A stretch of 64,000 nucleotides of DNA from Rubrivirga sp046845755 (GTDB taxonomy: Bacteria; Bacteroidota; Rhodothermia; Rhodothermales; Rubricoccaceae). A program made the position numbers and the translations under genes. This document shows positions 1 through 7,553 of this stretch, one piece after another. Under the pieces are notes generated by a model. That model searched no databases and was not told where the DNA came from. It was given only the letters and a program-made list of their open reading frames with translations. The stretch is taken from assembly GCF_046845755.1 (NCBI RefSeq), contig NZ_CP177357.1, positions 620,001 through 684,000 of the forward strand, given 5' to 3'. Every line of letters begins with the position of its first letter. The first letter of the stretch is position 1.

Positions 1-366
1 GCCCAGGGCTACGCCATGAAGCAGTCCGACCCCCAGGAGATCGTGCCGGCCATCCGGCGCATCCTGGCCGGCGACCTCTACCTCAGCGCGACGCTCGCCG
101 ACGAGCTCGTGCGCCGGGCCGTCGAGGGCCGCGACGAGGGCGGTCCGGTCGCCGAGCAGCTCTCCGACCGGGAGTCCGAAGTGGTGCGCCTGATCGGCGA
201 GGGCCTGTCGACACGCGAGGTGGCCGAGGAGCTCAGCTTGTCCGTCAAGACCATCGAGAGCTACCGCGCGAATGTCAAGCGCAAGCTGGGCCTCAAGAGC
301 GGGTCGGAGCTGGCGCGCTACGCCTACGACTGGGTCCACCGCGCGATGGGCCTGGAGCAGGCGTAG
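1..366 (+). CDS. LuxR/NarL-family response regulator, C-terminal part (5' end outside window)
   Basis: The reading frame is open from base 1, so the gene begins upstream of the window. The first residues (AQGYAMKQSDPQEIV) match the end of a response-regulator receiver domain, the usual 'GA-GY--K-----E-V-AI' segment. A GerE/LuxR helix-turn-helix DNA-binding domain follows, from LSDRESEVVRLIGEGLS through the recognition helix VKTIESYRANVKRKL. It is probably a two-component transcription regulator of the NarL/FixJ type acting in the cytoplasm. The phosphoacceptor Asp and the partner kinase lie outside the window, so the signal and targets cannot be stated. Family assignment is firm; the role is unknown. 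Confidence 0.9.
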   Translation, partial: AQGYAMKQSDPQEIVPAIRRILAGDLYLSATLADELVRRAVEGRDEGGPVAEQLSDRESEVVRLIGEGLSTREVAEELSLSVKTIESYRANVKRKLGLKSGSELARYAYDWVHRAMGLEQA

Positions 367-469
367 CGGCTCGGCCGGCCGAGCGTAGGCCCCGGGAGAC
401 CTCGCTGCGCCCGTCGGTTTAGGCCGGGCCGCGGCCGGTCGATACCCCGTCGGATCCCCCTCCCGACCC

Positions 470-973
470 ATGCGCCTCGTCCTCGCCCTGCTGTTCGCCG
501 TCGCCCTCGCCCTGCCGACGGCCGCGCAAGACCGTTTTGCGGCCACCTGCCTCGCCTCGGTCGCCGCCGACGCCCCGGCGGGCCTCGACGGCGCGGCCTT
601 GTGCGGCTGCGCCGCGTCCGGCGCCCTCGCCCAGGGCGTCGCCCCCGCCGACCTCGACGCCTCGGTCGATATTCTCGAGGAACGGACCCAGACCGCGAGC
701 CCGGCCGTCGAGCAGGCAGCCGTCGTGGCCACGGAGGCGCTCATGGCGTGCGCCGTCCAGAGCATGACGGCCGGCAGCACCGGCGGCACCGCCAGCACGG
801 GCGTGACGGCCGAGGTCGTGGTCGGCGGCCAGACGATTACGGGCGCGGCGACCCTCAACATCACCCCCGCCGCCCGACCGCTCCCGGCCGGCCTGAGCAC
901 CGGGAATGGCACCGGGACGGCCCAGGGCCGCCAGATGGGCAAGGGCGCCCCGATCCGCATCACGAACCAGTAG
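470..973 (+). CDS. Secreted protein of unknown function, 167 aa
   Basis: The protein starts with a clear Sec signal peptide (MRLVLALLFAVALALPTAAQ, cleavage likely after AAQ). The mature part has four cysteines (ATC, LCGC and MACAV contexts) in an Ala-rich helical region. A low-complexity Gly/Thr/Ser stretch and a short beta-rich C-terminus follow. The spacing of the cysteines resembles small periplasmic helical proteins with two disulfides, but I do not recognise a family. A weak -7-like box (TACCCCGT) lies 27 nt before the ATG. Codon use and GC agree with the neighbours, so it looks like a real resident gene. Confidence 0.7.
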   Translation: MRLVLALLFAVALALPTAAQDRFAATCLASVAADAPAGLDGAALCGCAASGALAQGVAPADLDASVDILEERTQTASPAVEQAAVVATEALMACAVQSMTAGSTGGTASTGVTAEVVVGGQTITGAATLNITPAARPLPAGLSTGNGTGTAQGRQMGKGAPIRITNQ

Positions 974-1037
974 GCGGGGGCGCTGCCCGTGGGGAAAGCG
1001 CTTACGCATTCCTCGGCTCGGCCCCCTGGGGCGTGTG

Positions 1038-1044
1038 TAGGTTG
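1038..1044 (+). promoter_or_regulatory. TAGGTTG -7-type promoter box upstream of pyruvate kinase
   Basis: TAGGTTG(A) lies 51 nt before the pyk ATG and matches the TAnnTTTG-like box seen before many genes in this window. No clear -33 element is visible. Inferred by recurrence. Confidence 0.4.
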
Positions 1045-1088
1045 ACGCCGCTCCGGCTTCCGGGGCGCCCGTCCACCCCCCGCACGCC

Positions 1089-2540
1089 ATGGCTCGGCCC
1101 ACCCCTCGTCGCACCAAAATCGTCTGCACGCTCGGGCCTGCGGTCTCCACCCAGGAGGGCGTCCGCGCGCTGATCGGGGCGGGCATGGACGTGGCCCGGC
1201 TCAACTTCTCGCACGGCAGCCACGACGACCACCGCCGGATGATCGAGATCGTCCGTGAGGAGGCGCGCGCGGCCGGCCGGATCGTGCCCGTGCTGCAGGA
1301 CCTGCAGGGCCCCAAGATTCGCCTGGGCCTGGTCCGCGACGGCGGCGTGCTCATCCACAAGGGGAACGCGCTGGTGCTCACCTCCGAGCCGGTCGCGACC
1401 GGCGACGAGCGGCGCGTCCACGTCAGCTACGACGCGCTCGCCGAGGAGGTCGCCGAGGGCAACCGGATCCTGCTCGACGACGGCCACCTCGAACTCGTCG
1501 TCACGCGGATCGACGGGGCCGACGTGCACACCGAGGTCGTGGTCGGCGGGCCGCTCCGCAGCCGCAAGGGCGTCAACCTCCCCCAGCTCAAGAGCGCCCG
1601 GCCGTCGCTCACCGACAAGGACCTCACGGACCTCGCCTTCGGCCTCGACCACGACGTCGACCTTCTCGCCCTCTCGTTCGTCCGCTCCGGCTCCGACGTC
1701 GAGGACCTGACGCGGCGGATCGCGGCGGCGGGCAAGAGCATCCCCGTCATCGCCAAGGTCGAGAAGCCCGAGGCCGTCGAGGACTTCGACGCCGTGCTGG
1801 CGGCGGCGGCCGGCGTGATGGTGGCGCGCGGCGACCTGGGCATCGAGATCCCGATGCAGAACGTGCCGATCGTCCAGAAGCGGCTGATCCGCGCGTGCCT
1901 GGAGGCGAGCAAGCCCGTCATCACGGCGACCCAGATGCTGGAGTCGATGATCGACAACCCGCGCCCGACGCGCGCCGAGTCGACGGACGTGGCGAACGCC
2001 GTGTTCGACGGGTCCGACGCCGTGATGCTCTCGGGCGAGACGGCGGCGGGCAAGTACCCCATCCAGGCGGTCCGCGTGATGGACGAGATCGTCCGCGCGG
2101 CCGAGGCCAGCCGGGGCGAGCTCGGCGGGCGCGCGGCGCTCGTGGCCGTCTCCCACCAGGACGACCCCATCACCGACGCCGTCTCGTTCACGGCCGTCAA
2201 GCTGGCCCAGGAGACGGAGGCCGAGGCCATCTGCTGCCTGACGCACTCGGGCTCGACGGCGCGGTCCATCGCCAGCCACCGCCCCGACGTGCCGATCTAC
2301 GCCTTCACCGACGACGAGACGGCGCTCGGGCGCATCGCGCTGACGTGGGGCGTCGAGCCGATCGCCATCGAGTTCCAGGAGCACACCGACGACGGCGTCC
2401 GCGCCGTCCACCGCGAGCTCCTCGCGCGGCCGGGCTTCGACAAGGGCGCCCGCGTCGTCGTGACGGCCGGGCTCCCGCTCCCGGCCATGGGGCGGACGAA
2501 CATGATCCACGTGACGACGCTCGGGGAGGACTGGGTCTGA
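1089..2540 (+). CDS. pyk: Pyruvate kinase
   Basis: This enzyme converts phosphoenolpyruvate and ADP to pyruvate and ATP, the last step of glycolysis in the cytoplasm. At 483 aa it has the normal bacterial length. Visible family motifs are TKIVCTLGPA at the N-terminus, RLNFSHG, the substrate and Mg-binding block with VIAKVEKPEA and the catalytic Lys, MVARGDLGIEIP, and the conserved AESTDVANAVFDGSDAVMLS segment followed by GETAAGKYP. A C-terminal allosteric-type domain runs from about residue 350 to the end. The gene stands alone, with about 115 bp upstream holding a TAGGTTG box. Two copies of a GGGGGAC heptamer follow the stop codon; the same unit, inverted, makes the large repeat at 4392-4496. 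Confidence 0.98.
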   Translation: MARPTPRRTKIVCTLGPAVSTQEGVRALIGAGMDVARLNFSHGSHDDHRRMIEIVREEARAAGRIVPVLQDLQGPKIRLGLVRDGGVLIHKGNALVLTSEPVATGDERRVHVSYDALAEEVAEGNRILLDDGHLELVVTRIDGADVHTEVVVGGPLRSRKGVNLPQLKSARPSLTDKDLTDLAFGLDHDVDLLALSFVRSGSDVEDLTRRIAAAGKSIPVIAKVEKPEAVEDFDAVLAAAAGVMVARGDLGIEIPMQNVPIVQKRLIRACLEASKPVITATQMLESMIDNPRPTRAESTDVANAVFDGSDAVMLSGETAAGKYPIQAVRVMDEIVRAAEASRGELGGRAALVAVSHQDDPITDAVSFTAVKLAQETEAEAICCLTHSGSTARSIASHRPDVPIYAFTDDETALGRIALTWGVEPIAIEFQEHTDDGVRAVHRELLARPGFDKGARVVVTAGLPLPAMGRTNMIHVTTLGEDWV

Positions 2541-2632
2541 GGGGGGACGGGGGACGGCCGCTATTGCGGGTGCGCCCATCTCGGGCCCGAGGCGGAGAGA
2601 CTGGGCCGAGCCTCCCGCGCTCCTGCGCTCGC

Positions 2633-2640
2633 TAGCTTGC
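2633..2640 (+). promoter_or_regulatory. TAGCTTGC -7-type promoter box
   Basis: TAGCTTGC sits 30 nt before the ATG at 2663. This is the same motif and distance as at 8491, 14555 (minus strand) and 7391 (minus strand). It is probably the -7 element of a Bacteroidota-type promoter giving a leader of about 20 nt. Confidence 0.5.
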
Positions 2641-2662
2641 GTCGTCCCCGCCCGACTCTGCC

Positions 2663-3319
2663 ATGCGCCCGATTCTCGCCGCCCTCGTCCTCGTCGCCCT
2701 CGCCGCCGGCTGCGCCGAGAGCGGGCCGCCGTCCACGCCGCCCGAGGGCTGGGTGGCCGCCAGCGACACGCGCTGGTACCTGCCCGGCACCGACACCACG
2801 CGCGCCTTCCGCGACCTGTCGACGATTGAGGCCATGGGCGTCGCTCGCGACGGCGAGTTCGTGCGCTGGGTCCAGGAGCGGATGACGGACCTGTACCGCA
2901 GCGAGCCCGAGGTCGTCGACTCCGTCTTCGCCGCCGAGTTCATGGACGACGTCGAGGCGGGGATCCCCAACAGCGCCGACCAGGAAGCGACCGAGGCGCT
3001 CGTGAACCGGATCAAGACCGAGTTTTTCCAGCGCTACAACGGCTCGCGGTACCAGCCCCCGGCCGAGCCGCTCGCGCTGCCCGCCGAGCTGTCGGCGGTG
3101 AGCGGCCGCGTCGCCGCCCAGGTCTACGTCAACGAAGCAAACGAGCCCGTCGCGATCTGGCTCGTCGAGGGGACCGGCACGGCGGTCGACCAGCTGTTCA
3201 TGCGCCGCGTCCTCGACGGGTCGTACTCCGACGCCTGGGTCCGCGAGCGGGCCGGCCGCGTGGGCGGGACCGAGATCGAGGGCTGGGTCCACGTCGAGAC
3301 CGACTTCACGGGCGAGTGA
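2663..3319 (+). CDS. Lipoprotein of unknown function, 218 aa
   Basis: The N-terminus is a lipoprotein signal (MRPILAALVLVALAAGC, lipobox LAAGC), so the mature protein should be anchored through Cys17 to an envelope membrane. The rest is hydrophilic with no family I can name. An acidic, helical middle (a region around EFMDDVEAGIPNS) is followed by a beta-rich C-terminal half that includes a VYVNEANEPVAIWLVEGTG-like segment. The stop codon overlaps the GTG start of the next gene (GTGA), so the two are translationally coupled. A TAGCTTGC box 30 nt upstream supports this start. Confidence 0.75.
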   Translation: MRPILAALVLVALAAGCAESGPPSTPPEGWVAASDTRWYLPGTDTTRAFRDLSTIEAMGVARDGEFVRWVQERMTDLYRSEPEVVDSVFAAEFMDDVEAGIPNSADQEATEALVNRIKTEFFQRYNGSRYQPPAEPLALPAELSAVSGRVAAQVYVNEANEPVAIWLVEGTGTAVDQLFMRRVLDGSYSDAWVRERAGRVGGTEIEGWVHVETDFTGE

Positions 3320-3708
3320 CGCTCGACCTCGTGCCCGGCCGGCTGGCGGTCGGCCGCCTGGCCCCCGACGCACCCGTCTCGGACTGGATGACGACCGGCG
3401 CCGTGTCGAGCGTTACCCGGACGGCCGCCGAGCTGTCGGTCGTCTGCGCCGAAGCTGCCGTGCCCCCGGACGTGGTCGCCGAGCGCGGCTGGCGGGCGCT
3501 CACCGTTCGCGGCCCGCTCGACTTTGCCCTCACCGGCATCCTGGCCGGGCTGGCGGCGCCGCTCGCCCAGGCGGGCGTCTCCATCTTTGCGCTCTCGACC
3601 TACGACACCGACGTGCTGCTCGTCCGCGACCGCCAGCTGGCGCAAGCCGTCGCGGCGCTCCGGGCGGCGGGGCACGAGGTGGAGGAGAGCAGAGGAGACG
3701 ATGCGTAG
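3316..3708 (+). CDS. ACT-domain protein (CASTOR/DUF2241-like)
   Basis: This 130-aa cytoplasmic protein has the pattern of paired small ACT domains found in CASTOR/ACT-domain proteins. The N-terminal half contains the SVVCAEAAVP strand. The C-terminal half reads GILAGLAAPLAQAGVSIFA followed by STYDTDVLLV, the typical ACT beta-alpha-beta that binds amino acids or other small ligands. The GTG start overlaps the TGA of the preceding lipoprotein gene, so it is read as the second gene of a two-gene operon. The ligand is not predictable from sequence. After the stop codon comes the first of several purine-rich/pyrimidine-rich intergenic repeats (about 3689-3775). Confidence 0.8.
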   Translation: MTLDLVPGRLAVGRLAPDAPVSDWMTTGAVSSVTRTAAELSVVCAEAAVPPDVVAERGWRALTVRGPLDFALTGILAGLAAPLAQAGVSIFALSTYDTDVLLVRDRQLAQAVAALRAAGHEVEESRGDDA

Positions 3709-3775
3709 AGGAGACGAGGAGGCTTGTGACGTGGCCTCTGCTCTTCTTCTCGTCTGATCCTCTTCTCCCAAACCC

Positions 3776-4243
3776 TCAGCGGCGCCGGATGGCCTCCGGG
3801 ACGGCCGCCAGCCAGCCCGCGTCGAGCACGCCCCACAGGCCGATGGCGATGGCCTCGGCGGCGTCGTGGCGCAGGCTCCCCTTGGGCCGCTTGGCCCCGC
3901 TCCACTCGATGACGGCGCGCGCCAGCCCGTCGGCCGCCTCCTTGGCGCCCGCGCCCGACCGCTGCTCGCGGGGAAGGAGGAGCGCCTGCCGCCAGACGTG
4001 GGCGTCGATCACGCGCGCCCGCCGCCCGGCCTTCTCGGCGGCCCGCTGCCAGATCTCGGCGATGTCGCCGCCGCCCTCGAGCACGACGCGCTGGGCCTCG
4101 GCGTGGTCGTGGAGCAGCGACCCGGCGGCGCGCCGCAAGCGGGCGCGGCTGCCCAGGTTCTGCGAGCGGTACGAGACGAGCCGCCCGTCGCGGCCGTAGA
4201 GCGCGAAGCCGGTGCGGAGCCCGAGGTCGACGGCGAGGAGCAA
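3776..4243 (-). CDS. RuvC-like (RNase H-fold) protein, putative Holliday-junction-resolvase-type nuclease
   Basis: The core begins with LLLAVDLGLRTGFALY, an RNase H-fold first strand carrying a catalytic-type Asp. The chain continues through LEGGGDIAEIWQ, where a Glu follows the second strand. It ends with the RuvC-like segment HDAAEAIAIGLWGV, which resembles the final acidic helix (DA-DAL-L). I therefore read it as a RuvC-superfamily nuclease, smaller and more divergent than housekeeping RuvC. I chose the TTG at 4243 (155 aa) because the upstream extension to a GTG at 4324 is an Arg/Pro-rich low-complexity stretch; the longer form cannot be excluded. It converges on the upstream operon, and its 5' side faces the (GTCCCCC)15 repeat and the membrane-protein gene. 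Confidence 0.7.
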   Translation of the reverse strand: MLLAVDLGLRTGFALYGRDGRLVSYRSQNLGSRARLRRAAGSLLHDHAEAQRVVLEGGGDIAEIWQRAAEKAGRRARVIDAHVWRQALLLPREQRSGAGAKEAADGLARAVIEWSGAKRPKGSLRHDAAEAIAIGLWGVLDAGWLAAVPEAIRRR

Positions 4244-4391
4244 GGCGGGCGGGGGAGGGGGAGCACGGCGTCGCCGCAGAGAGCGGGTAGCGCGCGAGGG
4301 CAGCGAGGGTTCCGACGCGCGCACCGTGGCGGGCCGAGTCGTGATTTCGCAGGGGGCGATGGCACGACGCTACGGTCTGAGGCCACCTTCC

Positions 4392-4496
4392 GTCCCCCGT
4401 CCCCCGTCCCCCGTCCCCCGTCCCCCGTCCCCCGTCCCCCGTCCCCCGTCCCCCGTCCCCCGTCCCCCGTCCCCCGTCCCCCGTCCCCCGTCCCCC
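4392..4496 (+). repeat. Tandem heptamer repeat (GTCCCCC)15
   Basis: Fifteen perfect copies of the 7-base unit GTCCCCC run from 4392 to 4496 with no interruption. The repeat lies at the very 5' end of the membrane-protein frame that ends at 5599. An in-frame start codon is lacking on its upstream side between 4262 and 4496, while ATG 4359 and GTG 4341 are open in another frame (0 versus 2). Because 7 is not a multiple of 3, gaining one copy or losing two would join ATG 4359 to the membrane-protein frame. Two copies of the inverse unit also lie at 2542-2555. Confidence 0.97.
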
Positions 4497-5599
4497 TGAC
4501 CTCCCGCCCCCTCGTCCCGGCCCTCGCCGTCGCCGCCGCGCTCATATGGGGCTATGGCGCGCTCGACCCGGTCGCCTTCGCCGAGGCCGGCGTGAAGTAC
4601 TACGGCCCGATGGCCGAGGCCGCGCCCGGGCTCGACCTGGGCCAGAACCAGCCGTACGTCTTCCGCTGGCTGGGCCCGTGGCTGGCGGGGCTGCTCCCGC
4701 TCGCGGTGCCGACCGCGTTTTACGCGTGGGCCGTCGTCGGCTCCCTCGCGCTCGCGGCGCTGACGTACGCCGTCTGCCGGGCGAATGGCGCGACCGCCGG
4801 CGCCTCGGCGCTGGCGGTGCTCCTCCTCGCGGCGAACCCGTACCTGTTCGGGTTCAACGTCTTCAACATGTACCAGCTCGGCGACCTGCTGGCGCAGCTC
4901 GGGCTGGGCGCGGGGCTGTGGCTGCTGTGGCAGCGCCGCTACGCCGCGCTCGCCGTCGTCCTCGCCGTGACCGTGCTGGCGCGCGAGCCGGCGATCTTGA
5001 TGGCGCCCGTCGCGGCCGTTCACCTGTGGGAGCGGGGGCGGCTGAGAGAGGACGGCTGGCGGCTGGCGCTGGCGCTCGTCCCGGTCGTGGTGCTGTTCGC
5101 CGTCCCGCGCCTACTGCTGACCGAGCAGGAGGGCCCACACCTGGTCCAGACGTTCCTCAACGCCAGCGGGAAGGCCGCCGACCCCGGCACGTGGGCGCGG
5201 CTGTTGGTGAACGCCTGGGTGCCGGTCGTGGCCGTGCTGGCGGTCTTCCCGCGCGAGACCGTGGGGTGGCTGCGCGGCCACCTCCACCTCGTCGCCCTCT
5301 TTGGCCTGACGCTCGGGAGCGCCTTTTTCGGCGGCGACCAGGAGCGCCTGATGCAGCCCGCGATCTGGGCCGTCTACCCCGCCGCCGCCGCCGTTTTTTC
5401 GGATCGCTGGCGGGCCCGACCCGTCGCGACGGCCGTGTTGCTGGCGGCGGCCGCGCTCACGAGCCTGCACCACATCACCGCCCGCTTCCCGCTGCCCGAC
5501 CGACGGCTGACCGCCGTGCTCGCGGCCGTGGCGCTGGCGCTGGCGTTGGGCGCCGCGCTCTGGGTCCGCCGGCGCCCGTCCCCGGCCGCCGCGCGCTGA
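4496..5599 (+). CDS. Multi-spanning membrane protein, possibly GT-C-type, with repeat-controlled 5' end
   Basis: The frame encodes about 367 residues with roughly nine to ten hydrophobic segments. These start directly after the heptamer repeat (LVPALAVAAALIWGYG) and end with a basic tail. An acidic/aromatic loop after the first helix (PYVFRWLGPWL) and a conserved-looking LAREPAILMAPVAAVHLWE segment recall polyprenyl-sugar-dependent GT-C glycosyltransferases or related 'DUF' membrane proteins, but this is only a resemblance. No ATG, GTG or TTG is in frame immediately before the first helix. A CTG is at 4496, and GTG 4592 or ATG 4610 would remove the first helix. The natural start is therefore probably across the repeat at ATG 4359 or GTG 4341, and the gene may be out of frame (OFF) in this sequence. 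Confidence 0.6.
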   Translation: MTSRPLVPALAVAAALIWGYGALDPVAFAEAGVKYYGPMAEAAPGLDLGQNQPYVFRWLGPWLAGLLPLAVPTAFYAWAVVGSLALAALTYAVCRANGATAGASALAVLLLAANPYLFGFNVFNMYQLGDLLAQLGLGAGLWLLWQRRYAALAVVLAVTVLAREPAILMAPVAAVHLWERGRLREDGWRLALALVPVVVLFAVPRLLLTEQEGPHLVQTFLNASGKAADPGTWARLLVNAWVPVVAVLAVFPRETVGWLRGHLHLVALFGLTLGSAFFGGDQERLMQPAIWAVYPAAAAVFSDRWRARPVATAVLLAAAALTSLHHITARFPLPDRRLTAVLAAVALALALGAALWVRRRPSPAAAR

Positions 5600-5604
5600 G
5601 CGGC

Positions 5605-5940
5605 CTAGGCGAACAGGACGGGAGCGAGGAGGCCGAGCGCGAAGAGGATCGGCGTCCAGGACCGGACGGGGATGAGCATGAACGTGTGGACGGTCCCCTT
5701 CACGGTGAACGGCTCGCCCGTCTCGGCGTCGACCACCGCCCGGCCGGGCGAGTCGGGGAACCGCTTGGCCAGCGCGGCGACCAGCGCCCCGGCCACGATG
5801 AACCCGAGGGCCATCGGCCACGTGTGCTCCTGGTAGTAGGCGGGGTCGCCGGTGGCCCCCTCGACCGCCGCCTCGGCCGCGATCAGGCAGCCGAAAGCGA
5901 TGAGCGGGACGAGCAACCCGTGTCCGGTCCAGGCGATCAT
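5605..5940 (-). CDS. Small membrane protein of unknown function, 111 aa
   Basis: Three hydrophobic helices are visible. Two are near the N-terminus: LLVPLIAFGCLIAAEAAVEG and the segment around MALGFIVAGALVAALA. One is at the C-terminus (TPILFALGLLAPVLF). A polar central loop contains DAETGEPFTVKGTVHTFMLI. The layout matches small uncharacterised inner-membrane proteins. It lies 9 bp downstream of the nucleoside transporter gene on the same strand, so the two are probably co-transcribed. It ends 5 bp from the convergent membrane-protein gene. No enzymatic motif is seen. Confidence 0.75.
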   Translation of the reverse strand: MIAWTGHGLLVPLIAFGCLIAAEAAVEGATGDPAYYQEHTWPMALGFIVAGALVAALAKRFPDSPGRAVVDAETGEPFTVKGTVHTFMLIPVRSWTPILFALGLLAPVLFA

Positions 5941-5949
5941 GGCCGGCGC

Positions 5950-7362
5950 TTAGCCGAGCAGCACGCCGGCGATCGTCGCCGTCATCAGGTTCGCGAGCGT
6001 GCCCGCAAAGACGGCCTTGACGCCGAGGCTCGCGATCTCGCCGGTCCGCTCCGGCGCGAGCGGCCCGATCCCGCCGATCTGGATGCCGATCGACGACAGG
6101 TTCGCAAACCCGCACAGCGCGAACGTGGCCATCACGATCGTCTTGGGTTGGAGCGAGCCCGCGCCGAGCGCGTCCGCGAACAGGCTATAGGCCACGAACT
6201 CATTCGCGATCACCTTCGTCCCCAGAAAGCTGCCGAACGTGGTGATGTCGACGGTCGGGACGCCGATGAGCCAGGCGATGGGGGAGAGGACGACGCCCAG
6301 GATGCCCTCCAGCGTCAGCTCGGCGCCGAACAGGCCGGCGCCCCAGCCCAGGATGCCGTTGAGCATCGCGATGAGGGCGAGGAACGCGATGAGCATCGCG
6401 CCGATGTTGAGCGCGAGGTGGAGCCCGTCGGCGGCGCCCGTTGCGGCCGCGTCGATGACGTTCTTGGGGCCCTCGTCGACCAGGTCTTCGATCGTGGCCT
6501 CGGTCGCGAGGTCGCTGGCGGTCGAGGGCTGCGTGGCCTCGCCGGCGTCTGTCACCGGGACGACCGTCTTTTTTGTGTCGAGGTGGTCGGGGGCGGTGAG
6601 CCGGGCCTTTTCAGGGACCAGGATCTTGGCCAGCACAAGCGCGGCCGGCGCGGCCATCACGCTCGCGCCCAGCAGCTGCTCAGCGAAGAGCTGCTGCCCG
6701 GCCTCGACGGCGATCCCGGCGACGCTCGCGTAGCGCTCGCCCAGGAACGCGACGTAGCTCGCGAGCACGCCGCCGGCGATCGTCGCCATCCCGCCGGTCA
6801 TCACGGCCATCAGCTCCGAGCGCGTCAGGTTCTTGATGTAGGGCTTGATGACGAGGGGCGCTTCGGTCTGCCCCACGAAGATGTTGGCGCTCACCGACAG
6901 CGACTCCGGGCCGGACGTGCCGAGGGCTCGCTGGACCACGAAGGCCACGCCCCGGACCACCCACTGCATGATGCCGAGGTAGTAGAGGATCGACATCAGC
7001 GCCGCGAACACGATGACGGTCGGGAGCACGTAGGCGAAAAAGAAGAACCCCAGCGAGCCCTCGGCGCCGGGCGACAGCGCCAGCGACCCGAACACGAACG
7101 TCGCGCCGGCCTCGACGGCGGACAGGAACGCCACGAACAGCCCGGCGACCGCCGCAAACGCGGCCTTCGGCCACCCGAACGGCGAGAACACCTCGGCGAG
7201 CGCCTCGCCCTTGAGGAACAGGACCGCAAACACGAGCTGGAGCGCCAGCCCGGCCCCCACGGTCCGCCAGCGGATGGCGCGGCGGTCGGAGGAGAAGACG
7301 ACGGCGAGGGCGACGATGCCGGCGAGGCCGAGGAGGCCGCGGCCGATCGAGACGATGTCCAT
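5950..7362 (-). CDS. nupC: Concentrative nucleoside transporter (CNT/NupC family)
   Basis: This is a sodium- or proton-coupled importer of nucleosides in the inner membrane. The 470 aa include the family landmarks: NIFVGQTEAPLVIKPY in the first hairpin region, GTKVIANEFVAY, and ALCGFANLSSIGIQIGG leading to LAPER near the C-terminus. An N-terminal pair of helices and a cytosolic-type insert (about residues 260-300, rich in Asp, Thr and Glu) are also present; the insert makes it longer than E. coli NupC. ATG 7362 is supported by a TATCTTCG box 29 nt upstream on the minus strand. The 111-aa membrane protein follows in the same direction. Confidence 0.95.
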   Translation of the reverse strand: MDIVSIGRGLLGLAGIVALAVVFSSDRRAIRWRTVGAGLALQLVFAVLFLKGEALAEVFSPFGWPKAAFAAVAGLFVAFLSAVEAGATFVFGSLALSPGAEGSLGFFFFAYVLPTVIVFAALMSILYYLGIMQWVVRGVAFVVQRALGTSGPESLSVSANIFVGQTEAPLVIKPYIKNLTRSELMAVMTGGMATIAGGVLASYVAFLGERYASVAGIAVEAGQQLFAEQLLGASVMAAPAALVLAKILVPEKARLTAPDHLDTKKTVVPVTDAGEATQPSTASDLATEATIEDLVDEGPKNVIDAAATGAADGLHLALNIGAMLIAFLALIAMLNGILGWGAGLFGAELTLEGILGVVLSPIAWLIGVPTVDITTFGSFLGTKVIANEFVAYSLFADALGAGSLQPKTIVMATFALCGFANLSSIGIQIGGIGPLAPERTGEIASLGVKAVFAGTLANLMTATIAGVLLG

Positions 7363-7383
7363 GCGGGGCGGGGGGCGAAACCG

Positions 7384-7391
7384 CGAAGATA
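7384..7391 (-). promoter_or_regulatory. TATCTTCG -7-type promoter box for the nucleoside transporter
   Basis: Read on the minus strand, TATCTTCG lies 29 nt before the ATG at 7362. This fits the recurring box and spacing of the window. Confidence 0.5.
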
Positions 7392-7553
7392 GCCGGGGTC
7401 CGGCCGTACGCGGCCCGAGCGGCGGGCGCGGAGCGCGGGTGATCCATTTGTAGGTGGCAGAGAGGGCTCGTATCTGGCATCATGGGTTGGCGGCCCTGCT
7501 GCCCGCACAGAGAGCGGAGGGGCTCGCCTCCCTAGCCACAGACCCGATACGAG

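Noticed and set aside
3866..4495. Long open frame upstream of the membrane protein (open from 3866, opposite to the RuvC-like gene)
   Set aside because: Its sequence before the heptamer repeat is the antisense of the RuvC-like gene with Pro/Ala/Gly-rich, domain-free translation. The openness is a side effect of high GC.
4546..7392. 948-codon open frame on the + strand across the membrane protein, small membrane protein and nucleoside transporter
   Set aside because: It is antisense or out of frame to three recognisable genes and reads as Arg/Gly/Ala-rich nonsense.
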